A stretch of DNA of 64,000 bases from UBA4427 sp045106235 (GTDB taxonomy: Bacteria; Myxococcota_A; UBA9160; UBA4427). A model generated the notes under the pieces. It was not told where the DNA came from and did no database searches. It was given only the letters and a program-made list of their open reading frames with translations. Below, one piece after another: positions 43,667-52,670 of the stretch. The stretch covers positions 62,001 through 126,000 of the forward strand of contig JBGCEJ010000010.1 in the NCBI GenBank assembly GCA_045106235.1. Reading direction: 5' to 3'. Positions within the stretch are counted from its first letter, which is position 1. Every line of letters starts with the position of its first letter. Made by a program: the position numbers and the translations under genes.

Positions 43667-44806
43667 ATGAAACTCGATCTGCTCTACGAAATCGATGCCC
43701 CTAAGCCATGGGCGGGCGAACATCCCGATGGTCAGCGTGAGCGGGAGCAGCGCGCCTATTACGAGGCCATCGATCAGATCAAGCTCGCCGATAGTCTCGG
43801 CTTCAACACCATCTGGGCCGTCGAACATCATTTCCGCGAGGGCCGCTCGCATTGTCCGGCCCCGGAAGTCTTGTTAGGTGCCTTGTCGCAAGTGACGGAG
43901 CAGATCGGTCTTGGTTTCGGCGTCACGCTGACGCCTTTCGGCTTTACCCATCCTGCTCGAGTCGCCGAAAAAGTCGCGACGGTGGATATTTTGTCCCGTG
44001 GCCGGGTGCAGTGGGGGACGGGGCGCTCGACGCCGATGGAGCAGACCGCGTTTCATGTGGACCGCGAGCGCTCCCGAGATCAGTGGCGCGAGGCGATCGA
44101 AATTATATGCGGGATGTGGCGCGAGGAGCGCTTCTCGTACAAATCCGAGACGTTCGAGTTTCCCGAGCGCGTGGTCACCCCGAAGCCGTACCAGCGCCCG
44201 CATCCGCCCTGTTGGATGGCGGCCACTTCAGACGGCTCCGCTGAAGTCGCCGGCGAGAACGGGCTTGGCCTGCTTTCATTTTCGATCATGCAGCCCCTCG
44301 AGAAGATGGCGAGCCAGATTCGGGCCTACCGCGCCGCGCAGAAGCGCGTCAAGCCTCTCACGGATGTCACGACAAATCGAGTGGCGGCGTACACCTTGGT
44401 CCATTGTGCCGATTCGATGGAGCAAGCGGAGCAGAATGGGATCTGGGACTCCGTGGGATGGTGGTATCAGAACCTCGCGCAGTTCACCCTTGACTGGGAG
44501 CTGGCCCATTTGGGCCCCGAGGAGCGGGACGAGATTTTTCCCTTGATGAAGCCCTTGATCGAGGGCGATATCCCCGTCGAGCATTTTCATGATGCCGACA
44601 TGATCGTGGTGGGCGACCCGGAGCGATGCTTCGAGAAAATGTGTCATTACGCGGATCTCGGGGTGGACGAGCTGATCTGTTATGTCCAGTTCGGGCATCA
44701 CTCTCATGAGTCCGTCATGAAGACGATTGAGCTGATCGGGAAAGAAGTGCTTCCCGAGATCGAGAAGTACACGCCGAAGCCTCTCACGGATGCGCAAGAG
44801 GCGTAG
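43667..44806 (+). CDS. LLM-class flavin-dependent monooxygenase
   Basis: The 379-residue protein is a luciferase-like TIM-barrel oxidoreductase, with family regions FNTIWAVEHHF, GFGVTLTPFGFTHPAR and QWGTGRSTP. Members use reduced FMN or F420, often for oxygenation or Baeyer-Villiger chemistry. It sits in an operon between two SDR genes. A GGAGAAG site precedes the start. The substrate is unknown. Confidence 0.9.
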   Translation: MKLDLLYEIDAPKPWAGEHPDGQREREQRAYYEAIDQIKLADSLGFNTIWAVEHHFREGRSHCPAPEVLLGALSQVTEQIGLGFGVTLTPFGFTHPARVAEKVATVDILSRGRVQWGTGRSTPMEQTAFHVDRERSRDQWREAIEIICGMWREERFSYKSETFEFPERVVTPKPYQRPHPPCWMAATSDGSAEVAGENGLGLLSFSIMQPLEKMASQIRAYRAAQKRVKPLTDVTTNRVAAYTLVHCADSMEQAEQNGIWDSVGWWYQNLAQFTLDWELAHLGPEERDEIFPLMKPLIEGDIPVEHFHDADMIVVGDPERCFEKMCHYADLGVDELICYVQFGHHSHESVMKTIELIGKEVLPEIEKYTPKPLTDAQEA

Positions 44807-44850
44807 CGCGACCGCGGGCTGATTCTATGAATGGAGAAAGAGAGGCGTCG

Positions 44851-45657
44851 ATGAGTGAACTGAGTGAGGTATTTGGTCTGAAAGGGCGTGTGGCGGTCGT
44901 GACGGGAGCGGCCTCCGGGATCGGGCGCGCCGTTGCGGAGGTCTTTGCTCAGGCCGGGGCCCAGGTTGTGGTCGGCGATATGAATGCCGAAGGCGCCGCG
45001 TTCGTCGCGAAGGGAATTCAGAAGGCGGGTGGTTCTGCCGTCGCGCAGGGCGTCGACGTTTCGGTTCGCGGGGAAGTGACTTCCGTTGTCGATCGTGCGA
45101 CAACTGAGTTCGGTGGCCTCGATGTGCTCTGCAATGTGGCGGGGATTCCCGCGGACGGGCTGCTTGAGTCGATTAGCGACGAAGACTTCGAGCGCATTCT
45201 CGGCGTGAACTTGAAGGGCACGCTCTACGGTTGCCAGGCGGCGATTCCGGCGATGACGAAGCGCGGCGGCGGAAGCATCATCAACGTCTCCTCGGGCGCG
45301 ATCGATCTGCCTAAGGCGATGTACGGCGCCTACGCGATCACAAAGGCGGGCGTTGCTCAGCTCACACAGACGCTGTCCACGGAAGTCGGCGACCGCGGTA
45401 TTCGCGTGAACGCGATTGCGCCGGGCGCGACGATCACGGGCTTTACGCAGAGGCATATCAAGACGAACGCGGATGGATCGCTCGATAGCGAGGCCTATGA
45501 CGGCTTCGTGAATGCGATGGAAGAGATCTCGCCGCTTGGGATGGTCGGCGAGGCGGTGGATCAGGCTTGGCTGGTTTTGTACCTGGCGTCGCAGGCTTCG
45601 CGGTTTTGTACGGGGCAGATCTGGCGCGCGAATGGCGGGGCGACGTTTTCGCACTAG
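44851..45657 (+). CDS. SDR-family oxidoreductase
   Basis: I chose ATG 44851, preceded by AGAGAGG; ATG 44827 is less well placed. The 268-residue protein shows TGAASGIG, CNVAG, catalytic Ser in NVSSGA and YAITK, in line with classical SDRs. It is the last gene of the plus-strand molybdopterin/LLM operon and converges on the MOSC gene. It probably oxidises a hydroxyl group in the same pathway. Confidence 0.92.
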   Translation: MSELSEVFGLKGRVAVVTGAASGIGRAVAEVFAQAGAQVVVGDMNAEGAAFVAKGIQKAGGSAVAQGVDVSVRGEVTSVVDRATTEFGGLDVLCNVAGIPADGLLESISDEDFERILGVNLKGTLYGCQAAIPAMTKRGGGSIINVSSGAIDLPKAMYGAYAITKAGVAQLTQTLSTEVGDRGIRVNAIAPGATITGFTQRHIKTNADGSLDSEAYDGFVNAMEEISPLGMVGEAVDQAWLVLYLASQASRFCTGQIWRANGGATFSH

Positions 45658-45678
45658 GGGGCCGGTTCGCGCCTGGCG

Positions 45679-46383
45679 CTAGTCAGTTCCGAGCCGACTT
45701 CCCCAGTCTTCGACGCGATTGGAGTCAAGGCGTTTCTGAGCCAGCGCTCGCCAGCTTGAAGCCAGTACCTCAAGTTCGGCCATGGCTCGGAGATCCGACG
45801 CGTCCTTACTCTTGTCATAGATGATCGAGATGAGCCGAGTCAGCGGCCAGTCGGCGTGGGGCCGTTCCTGCAAGCGAAGCGTGTCCCCCGCTGCGATCTC
45901 GCCCTCGCGTAGCACTCGGTAGTACCAGCCCGTGCGGCGCGTGGTTTGAACCGCCATCGCCATCGCTTTGTGTTCGAAGCGCGCGTTCAGCTTCCAACAG
46001 GGTTGCCGCGCTTGAGAGACTTCGAAGAGGGCATCGCCGACGGAGTAGATGTCGCCCACACAGACATCTGCCTCAGTTAGGCCACGCGTCGAGATATTCT
46101 CGCCGAACGCGCCGGGGTGCTTCAGGATCTCCGGGGCATGCGGTAGCTCCGCGAGCCAGTCGGCGTAGTGGTCGCGCGGGTAATGATGGACGGCTTTGTC
46201 TCGGCCGCCGTGGTTTTTGAGGTCGGCTTGCTGGTCGTCTTCGATGCCCGTGGCGTGGGCGCGGCGGGGGCCATCGACGGGGAATTTGGCGATTCCGCTC
46301 GGTTTGGCTTTGGGGCCGAGGGGGGCGACTTGGCCTACGAGGAGGGCTTCGATTTGGATGTCGCGGGCGGGTTCGGCGGGCAA
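45679..46383 (-). CDS. MOSC-domain protein, YiiM-like
   Basis: The start is a TTG at 46383 with AAAGGA upstream. The 234-residue protein contains a MOSC domain with HGGRDKAVHHYPRDHY, GAFGENIS and the conserved Cys in SQARQPCWKL. MOSC proteins use this Cys for sulphur or molybdenum-cofactor chemistry; YiiM-like members help detoxify N-hydroxylated compounds. The C-terminal 3-alpha region (SWRALAQKRL) agrees with that subfamily. It may relate to the molybdopterin enzyme nearby. Confidence 0.88.
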   Translation of the reverse strand: MPAEPARDIQIEALLVGQVAPLGPKAKPSGIAKFPVDGPRRAHATGIEDDQQADLKNHGGRDKAVHHYPRDHYADWLAELPHAPEILKHPGAFGENISTRGLTEADVCVGDIYSVGDALFEVSQARQPCWKLNARFEHKAMAMAVQTTRRTGWYYRVLREGEIAAGDTLRLQERPHADWPLTRLISIIYDKSKDASDLRAMAELEVLASSWRALAQKRLDSNRVEDWGSRLGTD

Positions 46384-46470
46384 GCGGGATCCTTTGGGGC
46401 GGGTGTTTTGGAAGGCTAGCGCTGAGCGTGAGGTCTGCGTCCCAAAAGATGGGGTGACGTTTCTAAGGAG

Positions 46471-46998
46471 TCACCGCCGCATCTTCGCAAACAGCTTTGA
46501 GGCCCGCTTGGCGACCGATTTCCTCGAATCTCCCTGCAGCCTTTCGAGCTGCGGTCCTAGCCATTGACCTAGCCCCACATCCTCCCCGGACCAATCGAAC
46601 AAGACCTGCATAGTCGTATTCAGGACGATCCAGTCTTGATGCTCTTCGAGGTTGGTTTTCATGATCTGGATCGCCCGGTCGCGTTGAGAAGCGCTCAAGA
46701 GTTCCTTGGTTAGATCGAAGAGCGACGCGAGCGTCCACTGCGTTGAGGCCTGATCGATTGCGGCGATTTCGCTTTGGAGGCCGTCCATGAAGGGCATGGT
46801 CCATGCGGGCTGCGCCGCGGTGACGCGTTTCATGGCGCTCGATACGCGCAGGCGAACGATCTCGTCTTCCGAGAAATAGCACGCGTACAAATCGGCCAGC
46901 CTGGCTTGATCGGCCAAGACGAGATCGACGACTTCGACGGTCCGCCCGAGTCAGTTCGGATGCCCGCCGGTCAGCATGGATTCGAATTCCTGACTCAT
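46471..46998 (-). pseudogene. Repeat-like protein gene interrupted by an in-frame TGA
   Basis: An ATG at 46998, with GGAGG about 12 nt upstream, opens a 176-codon frame that is continuous except for a TGA at 46953-46951 (codon 16): MLTGGHPN-stop-LGRTVEVVD. The rest (YACYFSEDEIVRLRVSSAMK) reads as a helical HEAT-like protein. From memory, relatives carry Ser at this position, so TCA changed to TGA would be a nonsense mutation or sequencing error. Restart at a TTG (46917) or a later ATG is possible. Sec recoding is less likely because the expected residue is not Cys. Confidence 0.6.
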
Positions 46999-47374
46999 CT
47001 CGACTTACGTCCTCCGATATACGCCTTCAATCGTATCGGGCCGCGGCATCCAACGCCGGGATGTTGCGTCTCTATATACGTCATGTGTTGACGGAGGCCG
47101 CTTGGGGGATGGTGCGGGTGTTAGCCGCCATGTCTGCAGTGCGGAACTGACGAGTCGGGCGCACCGGACCGTGCTGGACGACTTCTCAAGAATTGATCAA
47201 TTCAACGACCAGAATCAGGAAGCGATCCCGAGCGGCCTTAGCCTGCACGACGCAGTTCGTGCAAGCCGTTTTTGTAACGCCGCATCGTGAGATTCGATGT
47301 GGGGCGACGGGTGCGCACGTGAAGGAGTTCGAGAGAAACGTGTATCTTGACTATAAGTATGAAATATCGTACCA
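46999..47374. other. 376-bp gene-free region upstream of the toxin-antitoxin pair
   Basis: The base composition is visibly poorer in GC than flanking genes. Short open frames here have no start signals or recognisable products. A possible promoter for the toxin gene lies at its end. I see no transposase remnant or attachment site. Confidence 0.55.
47328..47357 (+). promoter_or_regulatory. Candidate promoter of the toxin-antitoxin operon
   Basis: TTCGAG (47328-47333) and TATAAG (47352-47357) are 18 bases apart, 18 bases before the toxin ATG. The -35 match is weak; an overlapping TTGACT at 47347 offers another arrangement. Confidence 0.25.
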
Positions 47375-47719
47375 ATGGCCATGAGAGCCGTGAGGGAATT
47401 TCAGCTTGAGGACGGTACCGCCCCATTCGCGGACTGGTTCGAAAGCCTCCCGGCTGCTGCCGCCAATCGTGTCATGGTGGTCTTGAGAAGAATGAGGCAA
47501 GGCAATCTCGGCGATTGGAAGTCGGTGGGGGAGGGCGTCGCTGAATGCCGAATACATTTCGACAAGGGGTACCGCGTATACTTTGGCCGCGACGGTGATT
47601 CTGTGATTATTCTGCTTGGCGGCGGAACGAAGAAACGCCAAGGAAGCGATATCAAAGCTGCCCAGCGTCTTTGGAAGAAGTACAAAGAGACCAAGCGGAG
47701 TACACCGGGATGGCATTGA
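47375..47719 (+). CDS. RelE/HigB-like toxin of a type II toxin-antitoxin system
   Basis: The 114-residue basic protein matches the phage Gp49-like/HigB toxin family in size and layout: REFQLEDGTAPFADWFESL, then GEGVAECRIHFDKGYRVYF, then LLGGGTKKRQGSDIKAAQRL. Such toxins cleave mRNA at the ribosome. The toxin precedes the antitoxin, as in higBA, and overlaps it by 10 nt. ATG 47381 is an alternative start. The lower GC content suggests horizontal acquisition. Confidence 0.88.
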   Translation: MAMRAVREFQLEDGTAPFADWFESLPAAAANRVMVVLRRMRQGNLGDWKSVGEGVAECRIHFDKGYRVYFGRDGDSVIILLGGGTKKRQGSDIKAAQRLWKKYKETKRSTPGWH

Positions 47720-48048
47720 CAAGAGATTTTAGAGAGACGGTCATGGCCCGCGCACAGAGGGATGGAGCATTCCGGCGCGAAATGCTCAAGAGCGGTGTGG
47801 AGATGATTCTCAGCGATGACGAGGAAGATGCCGCGATCGGACGCGAGCAGCTTCGTGACTACATCAACGCGACGATCGGGTTTCAAGAGCTAGCGCGCCT
47901 GATTAATAAGGGCCCCAAGAGCCTCATGCATATGTTCAGTGATCGCGGGAATCCGAGGACTTCGAATCTCGCAGCCGTCTTAAGCCAGCTTCAGGCACAT
48001 GAAGGCGTTGAAATTGCGGTTACTCTGCGTCGATTGAAGGGAGGCTGA
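47710..48048 (+). CDS. HigA-like antitoxin with HTH domain
   Basis: I chose ATG 47710 (MALTRDFRETV), which overlaps the toxin stop; an upstream start at 47671 would add an unlikely extension. The 112-residue protein has an N-terminal toxin-binding helix region (FRREMLKSGVEMILSDDEE) and a C-terminal helix-turn-helix (FQELARLINKGPKSLMHMFS). It should neutralise the toxin and repress the shared promoter. Confidence 0.87.
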   Translation: MALTRDFRETVMARAQRDGAFRREMLKSGVEMILSDDEEDAAIGREQLRDYINATIGFQELARLINKGPKSLMHMFSDRGNPRTSNLAAVLSQLQAHEGVEIAVTLRRLKGG

Positions 48049-48107
48049 CGACGAGGCCATTCGCAGAGTCGCACGAGAAAGTAGACTCGGATCGAGGATC
48101 TAGGGCG

Positions 48108-49550
48108 TTAGCCCCGCGCCCGCGAAGCCGCCGCCCGCCCAATCCGCCGCCCAAAAAACAGCCCATCACCGAGCGAAAGCCCGCTGCTATATCCGCCAAC
48201 GGCTAGCCCCGAAGTCGAGCGTCCTGCCGCATATAGCCCCGGAATCACGCGATTCTCGGGATCAAGCACAGCCCCGTCCACATCCGTCGCGAGCCCGCCC
48301 AGCGTGAACACCGCATACCGCGCGTTCTCCGTCGTGCAATCAATCGCCGCAAAGGGCGGCGTCACGATCGGTCGCAAATAAGGCTCGCGCTTTCCGAAGA
48401 ACGGATCCGTCCCGTCCTGCGCATAACGGTTAAAGAGATCAAGCGTCGACTCAAGCGCACCCGCCGGAAGCCCAATCTCCGCGCCTAACTCCGCCGCGGT
48501 CTCGCCGACCCCCGCAAGCTCGAAGCCGTACTCGGGCTTCACGTAAATATCGTCATCGACAATGAGCCAAGCGCGTCCATCATTGCGAAGCAAAGCCGCG
48601 TCGCCGAGGCGCCCGTAATAGCTGTCCTCGTTAATGAAGCGCTGGCCATGCTGATTGATCAGGATGCCGCTCTTTAGATCCCAGGGTTGCGTCACGGGCA
48701 GCGAGACGGACACCTTGTCGAGATGCCGTGTCCCCGCGCCCGCAGCCATGCCGAGCCGAATGCCCGAACCATCGTCGCCATCCGCAGCAACGCGCATGGA
48801 ACACTTCCGAGCTTCCGGGCGATAGGCGTCGAGCATTTCATCGTTGAGGACGAAGCCGCCGGTGGTGATGACGACGCCGCCCCGGGCGCGCACAGTTCGT
48901 GATTCGCCGAAGGTTTCGAGGCGGGCGCCTGTGATCGTGCCGTCGCGCTCCTGGTAGAGGGCGCTGCAGACGGTGTTGTAGGCGACTTCGGCGTCGGAGG
49001 CTTCGACCTTGGCGCAAAGTACGCTCATGACTTTCACGCCGGCGGCGCCGGGGATGGCGGCGACATGGCCGCGGGGGGCGGGCCGGGCGATATCTCGGAA
49101 GGGCGCGACGTTTTCGGCGCCGGACCAGACGAGGCCGGCTTCGGTCGGGGGCTCGCCGGACTGGCCGTAGTAGAACTCTTCCTTGTACGGGACGCCCTGG
49201 GCGAGGAGCCAATCGAAGAGCTCGACCGTGCCGTCGCAGTAGAGCTCGAGCTTCGCGTCGTCCCGGCCGGGGCCGATCGAGGCCTGGAGGTATTTCAGCA
49301 TTTCTTCGGCGCTGTCTTCAAAACCGCAGGCTTTTTGGAGCGCCGTGCCGCCGCCTAGGTAGATCACGCCTCCGGACATGGCCGAGGTTCCGCCGCCGCC
49401 CCCCGCGCGTTCGACCACGAGGGTTTCGGCGCCGGCTTCCACGCTCGAAAGCGCCGTCGCCGCTCCCGCGACGCCAAGGCCGACGACTAACGTATCGACT
49501 TCTTGGTCGAATTTTGGGATTGATCCGGCGTCGAGGACTTCGGTCTTCAT
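48108..49550 (-). CDS. FAD-dependent dehydrogenase, ketosteroid-dehydrogenase-like
   Basis: The 480-residue flavoprotein has the FAD motif LVVGLGVAGAATALSSVEAG at about 20-40, AMSGGVIYLGGG, and the C-terminal GGLATDVDGAVLD and YAAGRSTSGLAVGGYSSG, which mark the fumarate reductase/3-ketosteroid Delta1-dehydrogenase family. It is slightly shorter than typical KstD proteins. As the last gene of the eight-gene minus operon with an EchA20-like hydratase and SDRs, a ring-desaturating role is plausible. Substrate identity is inferred. Confidence 0.87.
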   Translation of the reverse strand: MKTEVLDAGSIPKFDQEVDTLVVGLGVAGAATALSSVEAGAETLVVERAGGGGGTSAMSGGVIYLGGGTALQKACGFEDSAEEMLKYLQASIGPGRDDAKLELYCDGTVELFDWLLAQGVPYKEEFYYGQSGEPPTEAGLVWSGAENVAPFRDIARPAPRGHVAAIPGAAGVKVMSVLCAKVEASDAEVAYNTVCSALYQERDGTITGARLETFGESRTVRARGGVVITTGGFVLNDEMLDAYRPEARKCSMRVAADGDDGSGIRLGMAAGAGTRHLDKVSVSLPVTQPWDLKSGILINQHGQRFINEDSYYGRLGDAALLRNDGRAWLIVDDDIYVKPEYGFELAGVGETAAELGAEIGLPAGALESTLDLFNRYAQDGTDPFFGKREPYLRPIVTPPFAAIDCTTENARYAVFTLGGLATDVDGAVLDPENRVIPGLYAAGRSTSGLAVGGYSSGLSLGDGLFFGRRIGRAAASRARG

Positions 49551-49615
49551 GGCGTTTCCTTTTCGTTCACTGCTCTCGTTGCGGTCGATATCTGTGCCGG
49601 GGGCGGTGCCGAGGA

Positions 49616-50398
49616 CTACAGCCGGTAGCCGCCGTCGACGCTGATCACTTGGCCGGTCATGGGGGCGCCCGCTTGGGAGGCGAGGAAGACGACCATGGGG
49701 CCGAGCTCATCGGGTTCGAGGATGCGGCGCTGGGCGCTTTCGCTTTCGGCGCTCTCGCGGGCTTCTTCGACGGAGATGTCTTGCATGCGAGCGAGCGCGT
49801 CAAAGGAGACGAGGTCGGTATTCGTCCAGCCCGGACAAACGCAGTTGACGGTAATCGCGTGCCGCGCGAGATCGACGGCGAGCTGTTTCGTGAGGCCGAC
49901 GAGGCCATGCTTCGCGGCGGTATAGGCGGGGCTCGCAGCGGCGCGCTTCGAGGCGCCGGAGCCGATATTGATGACGCGGCCGTAGCCGCGATCGCGCATG
50001 GAGTGGACGGCGGCGCGGGTGCTCCAGTAGGCGGAGGTGAGGTTGAGGGTGAGGTTCGCTTCGAAAGCGTCATCGTCGCCGGCGAAGATATCGGATTTGC
50101 CCGGGGCACTTCCGCCGACGTTGTTCACGAGGATATCGATGCCCCCAAATCGCGAGATGGCTTCTTTGACGGGCGCATCCGCCTCGTCGCGGTTGAGCGC
50201 GTCGGCGACGACGGGGACGGCGCCGATTTCGTTGGCGGTCTTCTTGAGCGTTTCTGCGTCGCGTCCTGAGATGACGACGTCGGCGCCAGCTGAGGCGAGT
50301 GCGCGGGCGAGTGCGGCGCCTATGCCCCGGGAGCCGCCGGTCACGACGGCGACGCGGTCCTTGAGCGAAGCGATGGAGGGCGAGGCAGCGGAGGTCAT
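49616..50398 (-). CDS. SDR-family oxidoreductase
   Basis: A 260-residue classical SDR with TGGSRGIG, NNVGG, catalytic Ser in NIGSGAS and YTAAK. The last residues (GQVISVDGGYRL) match the usual SDR ending. It lies between the PPOX and flavoprotein genes of the catabolic operon. An alcohol dehydrogenase or 3-ketoacyl reductase role is likely. Confidence 0.93.
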   Translation of the reverse strand: MTSAASPSIASLKDRVAVVTGGSRGIGAALARALASAGADVVISGRDAETLKKTANEIGAVPVVADALNRDEADAPVKEAISRFGGIDILVNNVGGSAPGKSDIFAGDDDAFEANLTLNLTSAYWSTRAAVHSMRDRGYGRVINIGSGASKRAAASPAYTAAKHGLVGLTKQLAVDLARHAITVNCVCPGWTNTDLVSFDALARMQDISVEEARESAESESAQRRILEPDELGPMVVFLASQAGAPMTGQVISVDGGYRL

Positions 50399-50517
50399 CT
50401 CGTAGTCCTTATATTGTCGGTTCTTTAGCGTTCGGACAGCGGACGATCGTGCTGCGTCACGCGCGTCCGAGTCCCTCCAATCTTAGATCAGGGAACCGGA
50501 CTCTGCGCGGCGCTCAT

Positions 50518-50937
50518 TTACGCGGGCGGCTCATGCTTGAGTGGCGATTGGTAGTAGCGGGCGACATCCGCTTCGATCACGTAGACGACCCGAGTTGACC
50601 ATTTTCGCCGCGGAAACGGCTTCCCTAGATAAGTCTGCGAGAGGGCGTCGAGGACGACGAGATCGTTATCGTCGCGAGTCTCGACGACTCGGCCGCGCAC
50701 GAGAACCTGCTCGTATGGGTTTTCGTAGTCTGTGATCGAGAGTGCCACCCGGCCGTCTTGGAGGAGGTTCTGGCCCTTGATGCCGCGCTGGTCTGTGGCG
50801 ATCAGGAGCGTGTCTCCCTCGCGGCCAATCCAAACCGGCTCGACCTTCGGCGAACCGTCGGGCATGAGCGTCGCGAGCGATGCGAAATTAGGGGCATCGA
50901 CCAGGCGGCGAATATCCTCGTTGAGCGCTGCGGCCAT
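50518..50937 (-). CDS. PPOX-class flavin/F420-binding protein
   Basis: The 139-residue protein has the split beta-barrel pattern of pyridoxamine-phosphate-oxidase-like, F420-dependent enzymes: FASLATLMPDGSPKVEPVWI, then LLQDGRVALSITDYENPYE. Length fits the TIGR03618-type subfamily. It probably binds FMN or F420 as cofactor. It sits within the catabolic operon next to two SDR genes. Confidence 0.88.
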   Translation of the reverse strand: MAAALNEDIRRLVDAPNFASLATLMPDGSPKVEPVWIGREGDTLLIATDQRGIKGQNLLQDGRVALSITDYENPYEQVLVRGRVVETRDDNDLVVLDALSQTYLGKPFPRRKWSTRVVYVIEADVARYYQSPLKHEPPA

Positions 50938-51012
50938 CTGTCTGTCCTTTCTCTGTAAGGGGGCTGCCGGGCGTGGCGTTCCGCACTTTGTCTTACGCCG
51001 GCTTCGACGCTT

Positions 51013-51846
51013 CTACGCGTGTCGGCAGCTCACCGAAAGCGATTCGCCGGTCATGTACGAAGCGTAATCCGAGGCGAGGAAGATGACGGCATTCCCGATC
51101 TCCCAGGTCTCTGCGGCTCGGCCGAGGATTTCGTTCTCGCGGACCATCTTCTCTAAGAACTCGGCGCTCGAAACCTTCTCGAGATAAGGATGGATCGCGA
51201 GGCTCGGGACGAGGGCGTTGATCCGAATGCCATGGGGCGCCGCTTCGAGCGCGGCACAGCGCGTGAGCGCGAGCACTCCGGCCTTCGATGCCGCGTACGC
51301 CGTCTGCCCCGCTTCAGCGCGCCAGGCGCAAATGCTCGAAAGGTTGATGATCGATCCAGCGCCGCGTTTCGTCATGCCCGGGAGGACGGCACGCAGCGTT
51401 CGAAACGTGCCGCTTAAGTTGATGTCAAGGAGTCGGCTCCACTCGTCGTCTTCGGTCTCGACGAGGGGTTTCGTCATGCCCATGCCGGCATTGTTCACGA
51501 AGACGTCGATCCGCCCGAATTCGGCTTCGGCCTTGGCGACGAGTGCTTCGACGTCTTCGTTCGAACGCACGTCGCATAACACCCGCGGTACAGCCCGCCC
51601 GATCTCCTCCGCCAGTTCGTCGGCGAAGCGCGCAAGCCGGCCCTCGTGGATATCGGAGAGCATGACCTCAGCGCCTTCTTCGGCACATCGCTTGGCCGCG
51701 GCGAAGCCGATCCCTGTGCCGGCGGAGGCGGTGATGACGACAGTCTTGCCTGCGAGGATCTGGCGGCCTTCGGGATAGGGGGGCGCGGGCGTTCGCAGGG
51801 CTGCTTCGGTCGCCTCGCTTGCTTGCGTCGCCTCCGATTCGCTCAC
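51013..51846 (-). CDS. SDR-family oxidoreductase, IpdF-like
   Basis: The 277-residue SDR has the glycine motif ITASAGTGIG in place of TGGxxGIG, together with NNAGM, catalytic Ser in NLSSICAW and YAASK. The ASAGTGIG form and the C-terminus GESLSVSCRHA recall the actinobacterial IpdF reductase of steroid C/D-ring degradation, by memory of that family. It overlaps the next SDR gene by ATGA. A role in ring-fragment reduction is inferred. Confidence 0.88.
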   Translation of the reverse strand: MSESEATQASEATEAALRTPAPPYPEGRQILAGKTVVITASAGTGIGFAAAKRCAEEGAEVMLSDIHEGRLARFADELAEEIGRAVPRVLCDVRSNEDVEALVAKAEAEFGRIDVFVNNAGMGMTKPLVETEDDEWSRLLDINLSGTFRTLRAVLPGMTKRGAGSIINLSSICAWRAEAGQTAYAASKAGVLALTRCAALEAAPHGIRINALVPSLAIHPYLEKVSSAEFLEKMVRENEILGRAAETWEIGNAVIFLASDYASYMTGESLSVSCRHA

Positions 51847-52670
51847 GCGAGGAAGCCGCCGTCGACGATCATGGTCTGGCCCGTCATAAACGATGCCGCG
51901 GGGCTGGCCAGGAAGCGGACAGCGCGGGCGATCTCAACGGGGTCGGCGAGGCGGCCAAGCAGGTTCTGGCCCGCCATGTCCTTTTCGAAGGCAGCGCGTT
52001 GCTCGGGATCCTTCGGAAGGATCATTTCGGTCGCGACGGAACCCGGGGTGAGCGCGTTCACGCGGATGCCGTCCCGGGCCCATTCCTGAGCGAGGGTCGA
52101 CGTGAAGTTGATCATCGCGGCCTTCGAGGCGCAATAGGCGCCGAGGCCGCGCATGGGGCGATGAGCACAGGCGGCTGTGATGTTAATGACGGCGGCGGTT
52201 TGTGCGGGCGTTGAATTGCTCGAATCGGAGTGCGCGGCGGAGTCGGCGGGGCGCAAGAGCCGATGGGCCTCCTGGCAAAGGAAGAGGGCGGCCTTCGTGT
52301 TGACCGTAAAGATCTCGTCGAATTCGTCTTCGCTGAGTTTGCCAACGGAATGAGGGCGAAGGATGGCGGCGTTGTTCACGAGGATGTCCAGTTGCGTGCC
52401 TTGGCGTTCGAGTTCGGCGACGAGGGCGCGGCCGGCGCCGGGCTGGAGGGCGTCGTAGGCGTGGGCGGAGGCGTGGGCAGAGGCGCTTCCGCTGTCCGCC
52501 CGGATGGATGCGGCGACGGCTTCGGCGTCGCTTTCGCTGCGGCCGGTGACGATGACTCGGGCACCGGCGGCGGCGAAGTCTTCGGCGATGGCGCGGCCGA
52601 TGCCCCGGGTGCTGCCCGTGATGAGCGCCGTGCGCCCAGCGAGCGAGAACGCTTCATCCACGCGCGTCAT
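51843..52670 (-). CDS. SDR-family oxidoreductase
   Basis: I chose ATG 52670 (MTRVDEAFSLAG) because it forms an ATGA overlap with the stop of the upstream SDR gene; ATG 52703 is further inside that gene. The 275-residue SDR shows TGSTRGIG, NNAAI and YCASK. The Ala-rich insertion near residue 85 and a low-complexity stretch near residue 145 are unusual. The C-terminus MTGQTMIVDGGF is typical. Confidence 0.9.
   Translation of the reverse strand: MTRVDEAFSLAGRTALITGSTRGIGRAIAEDFAAAGARVIVTGRSESDAEAVAASIRADSGSASAHASAHAYDALQPGAGRALVAELERQGTQLDILVNNAAILRPHSVGKLSEDEFDEIFTVNTKAALFLCQEAHRLLRPADSAAHSDSSNSTPAQTAAVINITAACAHRPMRGLGAYCASKAAMINFTSTLAQEWARDGIRVNALTPGSVATEMILPKDPEQRAAFEKDMAGQNLLGRLADPVEIARAVRFLASPAASFMTGQTMIVDGGFLA

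Noticed and set aside
46951..46953. Third selenocysteine codon
   Set aside because: The residue expected at this position is Ser, not Cys, and no SECIS-like hairpin of suitable shape follows.
47049..47125. Possible integron attC site (ATCCAAC ... GTTAGCC) beside the toxin-antitoxin pair
   Set aside because: The right core does not fit GTTRRRY, and the two ends do not form the required imperfect palindrome.
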